Assembly: GCA_036519575.1 (NCBI GenBank)
Contig: DATDKZ010000211.1
Span: 1 to 9,111 of the forward strand
DNA from: AC-69 sp036519575
Lineage (GTDB): Bacteria; Actinomycetota; UBA4738; HRBIN12
DNA length: 9,111 bases
Direction: 5' to 3'
Position numbers and translations under genes: made by a program. Under the pieces are notes generated by a model that had not been told where the DNA came from, ran no database searches, and saw nothing but the letters and a program-made list of their open reading frames with translations. Positions 6,833 to 9,111 of this stretch are shown piece after piece. The stretch's first letter is position 1; each line of letters starts with the position of its first letter.

Positions 6833-6854
6833 CATCCCTCCGTTTTCTCGGCGC

Positions 6855-7769
6855 TCACGCGGGCACCACCTGCGTCCCCGCTTCGCCCTCCACGATCCGC
6901 TCGATCTGCTCCAGGCTCCCGATCGCCGACCGCTTGCCGGTGTTGTCGACGAACCGCAGGGCTGCCTCGACCTTCGGGCCCATCGACCCGGCGGCGAACT
7001 CTGAACCGCGGAGCTCCTCCGGCGTCACCTTCTCGAGGCGCCGCTGCTTTGGCGTGCCCCAGTCCGCGTACACGCCGTCCACGTCCGTCGCCATGACGAA
7101 CAGGTCGGCCTCGACCTCCCGGGCTAGCAGCTCGCTCGCAAGGTCCTTGTCGATCACGGCCTCGACGCCGACGAGGGTGCGGTCGGCGTCCGGGTCATAC
7201 ATCGTGGGGATCCCGCCGCCGCCGGCACAGATCACGACGGCGTCCTTCTCCAGGAGCCATCGGATGGGGCGGATCTCGAAGATGCGCTTGGGCTCGGGCG
7301 AGGGCACGACGCGGCGCCACCGGTCTCCGTCCTGCTTGAAGACCCATCCCTTCTGAGCGATGAGCGCGTCCGCCTCGGCCTTCTCATACACGGGCCCGAC
7401 GAACTTGGTCGGATCGCCGAACGCGGGATCGGCGGGATCCACCTCGACCATGGTCAGGATCGTCGCGAACGGCACCTCGGACGCAAGGAGGTTGCCGAGC
7501 TCCTGCTCGAGCACGTAGCCGATCATGCCTTCGGTCTGCGCGCCGAGGACGTCGAGTGGGTACGCATCGACCTCCTCGTAGGCGGCGCCTTGGAGCGCCA
7601 GGAGCCCCACCTGTGGGCCGTTCCCGTGGGACAGCACCAGTTGATGCTTACGTGCCACCGCCGCCAGCGCCGGCGCCCCCGAACGCACGTTGGCTCGTTG
7701 CAAGTCCGCCGTCAACGGCTCGCCGCGTTTGAGCAGGGCGTTGCCGCCGAGCGCGACCACGACCCGCAC
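6855..7769 (-). CDS. arcC: carbamate kinase
   Basis: Catalyses carbamoyl phosphate + ADP to ATP + carbamate (then NH3 and CO2), the ATP-yielding last step of the ADI pathway. The amino-acid-kinase fold motifs are clear, numbered from the GTG start: VVVALGGNALL (3-13), LSHGNGPQVGLL (46-57), VICAGGGGIPTMYD (179-192), AVIDKDLASELLA (204-216), ATDVDGVY (227-234) and GSMGPKVEAALRF (261-273). The 304 residues match the family's usual length of about 310. GTG 7769 is chosen because it starts one base after the arcB stop (TGAcGTG), which gives the normal N-terminus. A TTG at 7790 would overlap arcB and add seven unrelated residues. There is only a weak ribosome binding site before the GTG, so initiation probably depends on ribosomes finishing arcB. 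Identification is secure. Confidence 0.97.
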   Translation of the reverse strand: MRVVVALGGNALLKRGEPLTADLQRANVRSGAPALAAVARKHQLVLSHGNGPQVGLLALQGAAYEEVDAYPLDVLGAQTEGMIGYVLEQELGNLLASEVPFATILTMVEVDPADPAFGDPTKFVGPVYEKAEADALIAQKGWVFKQDGDRWRRVVPSPEPKRIFEIRPIRWLLEKDAVVICAGGGGIPTMYDPDADRTLVGVEAVIDKDLASELLAREVEADLFVMATDVDGVYADWGTPKQRRLEKVTPEELRGSEFAAGSMGPKVEAALRFVDNTGKRSAIGSLEQIERIVEGEAGTQVVPA

Positions 7770-7770
7770 G

Positions 7771-8772
7771 TCAGTCGCCCAGCGTCGCAACCATGACGGC
7801 CTTGATCGTGTGCATCCGGTTCTCGGCCTGGTCGAACACGATCGAGTGCTCGGACTCGAAGACCTCGTCGGTGACCTCCATGCCGTTGAGGCCGTACTTC
7901 TCGTAGATCTCCTCGCCGACCTTGGTCTCGCGGTTGTGGAATGCCGGCAGGCAGTGCAGGAACTTCACCTTCGGGTTGCCGGTGCGCTTGATCACGTCCC
8001 CGTTGACCTGGTACGGCGTCAGCAGCTTGATCCGCTCCTCCCACACGCTCGGGTCCTCGCCCATCGAGACCCACACGTCCGTGTAGAGGTAGTCGACGCC
8101 CTTCACGCCCTCGTCGACGTCGGCGGTGAGCGTGAGCCTCGCCCCGGTCTCCTCGGCGATCACCCGGCACGTCCGGACGAGCTCGTCCTCGGGCCAAAGG
8201 TGTTCGGGCGCGCAGAGGCGGACGTCCATGCCGAACGTGCAGCCGGCCGCCATCAGCGAGTTGCCCATGTTGTTGCGGGCGTCGCCCAGGTAGCAATAGG
8301 CGATCTCACCGAGGTGCTTGGCGCTGTGCTCAGTCATCGTGAGGGCGTCGGCGAGCGTCTGCGTCGGATGGAACTCGTTGGTCAGCCCGTTCCACACGGG
8401 AACGCCGGCGAACTCGGCCAAGGTCTCGACGGTCTCCTGCGCGAACCCGCGGTACTCGATCCCGTCGAACGTCCGGCCGAGCACCCGGGCCGTGTCCTTC
8501 ATGGACTCCTTGTGCCCGATCTGCGACCCCGTCGGCTCCAGGTACGTGACCTCTGCTCCCTGGTCGTGCGCCGCCACCTCGAACGCGGTCCGCGTTCGCG
8601 TCGAGGTCTTCTCGAAGATCAGCGCAATGTTCTTGCCTGCCAGGTGCTGCCGCTCGTAACCGCCGTACTTGGCGGCCTTGAGATCGGCCGAGAGCCTGAG
8701 GAGGAACTTGAGCTCCTCGGGTGTGAAGTCGAGCTCCTTGAGGAAGCTCCGGTTCCGAAGGTTGAACGCCAT
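7771..8772 (-). CDS. arcB: ornithine carbamoyltransferase, catabolic by context
   Basis: Catalyses citrulline + phosphate to ornithine + carbamoyl phosphate, or the reverse in biosynthesis. The carbamoyl-phosphate site FEKTSTRTRTAFE (53-65), the HPTQTLADALT box (135-145), the ornithine-binding DVWVSMGE loop (232-239) and FLHCLPAFHN (271-280) are all present. At 333 aa it has the length of catabolic ArcB-type enzymes (about 335 aa); anabolic ArgF enzymes are often somewhat shorter. The N-terminus (NLRNRSFLKELDFTPEEL) is also of this type. The arc symbol rests mainly on its place directly before carbamate kinase and arginine deiminase. ATG 8772 has AGGAGGAGG (8779-8787) 6 bases upstream; an upstream in-frame start at 8838 would run into the ATPase gene. 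It could in principle also serve biosynthesis if the genome has no separate argF. Confidence 0.97.
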   Translation of the reverse strand: MAFNLRNRSFLKELDFTPEELKFLLRLSADLKAAKYGGYERQHLAGKNIALIFEKTSTRTRTAFEVAAHDQGAEVTYLEPTGSQIGHKESMKDTARVLGRTFDGIEYRGFAQETVETLAEFAGVPVWNGLTNEFHPTQTLADALTMTEHSAKHLGEIAYCYLGDARNNMGNSLMAAGCTFGMDVRLCAPEHLWPEDELVRTCRVIAEETGARLTLTADVDEGVKGVDYLYTDVWVSMGEDPSVWEERIKLLTPYQVNGDVIKRTGNPKVKFLHCLPAFHNRETKVGEEIYEKYGLNGMEVTDEVFESEHSIVFDQAENRMHTIKAVMVATLGD

Positions 8773-8778
8773 GTGGCT

Positions 8779-8787
8779 CCTCCTCCT
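8779..8787 (-). promoter_or_regulatory. triple AGG ribosome binding site of arcB, overlapping the ATPase stop codon
   Basis: AGGAGGAGG on the minus strand, 6 bases before the arcB ATG. The ATPase stop codon TAG (8786-8788) shares its AG with the first AGG. Ribosomes terminating on the ATPase therefore stop exactly where arcB initiation begins, which supports co-translation and one transcript. Confidence 0.75.
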
Positions 8788-9111
8788 ATGCGGCGATCGC
8801 TGCCGCCTCGGTGTCGGCCGGAGTGCCCTTCCGATCACGCCGACGGATGAAGAACTTGATCACTTCCTCGACCACCACGAGCGAGAACGCGATGCCGATG
8901 CAGATCCACCACTGTGAGAGGGTGAGGTCGACGGTCGAGAAGATGCGTTGCAGGAACCCGATCTCGGTCACCAGGATGATGGCGAGCAGCGCCAGCCCGT
9001 ACCGACGCAGCTGCGTTGGACCGGGCAGGGCGACTCGGCTGAAGATCGTGCGCACCTGGTCGCGGGCCAGCAAACCCGCGGCCAGATGGAACAGCGACAG
9101 CGTGGTCAGCA
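8786..9111 (-). CDS. C-terminal fragment of a cation-transporting P-type ATPase (5' part outside window)
   Basis: The last 107 codons of a larger gene entering from the right edge, read in frame from base 9109. The fragment begins LTTLSLFHLAAGLLARDQ, passes through LRRYGLALLAIILVTEIGFL and ends with QWWICIGIAFSLVVVEEVIKFFIRRR followed by a short Ala-rich tail. This is the pattern of the C-terminal membrane domain of P2/P3-type cation ATPases (Cation_ATPase_C): the last three to four transmembrane helices, QRIF..VDLTLSQWWICI between the final two, and a basic FIRRR end. The phosphorylation (DKTGT) and nucleotide domains lie outside the window, so the ion cannot be deduced. The gene is 13 bases upstream of arcB on the same strand and appears translationally coupled to it. 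The shared operon suggests that it spends ADI-derived ATP on cation pumping, which is an inference. Confidence 0.85.
   Translation of the reverse strand, partial: LTTLSLFHLAAGLLARDQVRTIFSRVALPGPTQLRRYGLALLAIILVTEIGFLQRIFSTVDLTLSQWWICIGIAFSLVVVEEVIKFFIRRRDRKGTPADTEAAAIAA

Noticed and set aside
7690..8850. Long open frame on the plus strand opposite arcB and the arcC start
   Set aside because: It is antisense to two enzymes with complete catalytic motifs. In GC-rich DNA the complementary frames stay open because stop codons are rare. Its translation is Arg/Leu/Val-rich with no domain and it lacks a ribosome binding site.
1..9111. tRNA, rRNA, CRISPR array, transposase, phage or defence genes
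   Set aside because: No cloverleaf-like segments, regularly spaced repeats, terminal inverted repeats or motifs of such genes were seen on either strand.

Overview
The window is a GC-rich piece of bacterial chromosome. Third codon positions are mostly G or C, and genes are separated by a few bases with strong AGGAGG-type ribosome binding sites. Together with the protein sequences, this fits an actinobacterium or a related high-GC lineage, probably environmental. The lineage is an inference, because no rRNA gene or other taxonomic marker is present. I see no tRNA, rRNA, insertion sequence, CRISPR array or phage gene.

Reading on the minus strand from the right edge (9111 downwards), the main feature is a compact arginine deiminase (ADI) gene cluster. 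In transcription order it holds the C-terminus of a cation-pumping P-type ATPase, ornithine carbamoyltransferase (arcB), carbamate kinase (arcC), arginine deiminase (arcA), a 47-residue single-span membrane protein, an NhaC-family antiporter and a YfcC/DcuC-family transporter. Gaps between these genes are 1 to 23 nt, and several stop codons lie inside the next gene's ribosome binding site, so they probably form one operon. Its promoter must lie beyond the right edge. The pathway converts arginine to citrulline and ammonia, then citrulline to ornithine and carbamoyl phosphate, and finally makes ATP, ammonia and CO2. The two carriers are good candidates for exchanging arginine for ornithine or citrulline and for handling Na+/H+. 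The ATPase would be a direct consumer of the ATP.

After a 79-base gap comes a PPK2-family polyphosphate:nucleotide phosphotransferase on the same strand, which links the cluster to polyphosphate-based nucleotide phosphorylation. A 322-base stretch without a convincing gene follows; it carries an 8-bp perfect inverted repeat. Next is a ZIP-family metal transporter homologue whose two usual metal-site histidines are replaced. At the left edge, on the plus strand and convergent with the ZIP gene, is the C-terminal 67 codons of a protein I do not recognise.

As a whole, the region looks like an energy and ion or pH homeostasis island: substrate-level ATP from arginine, polyphosphate as an alternative phosphate donor, and several cation transporters. 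The individual enzymes are canonical. The combination (P-type ATPase, arcBCA, micro-membrane protein, two carriers, PPK2) and the histidine-poor ZIP protein are the parts worth following up.
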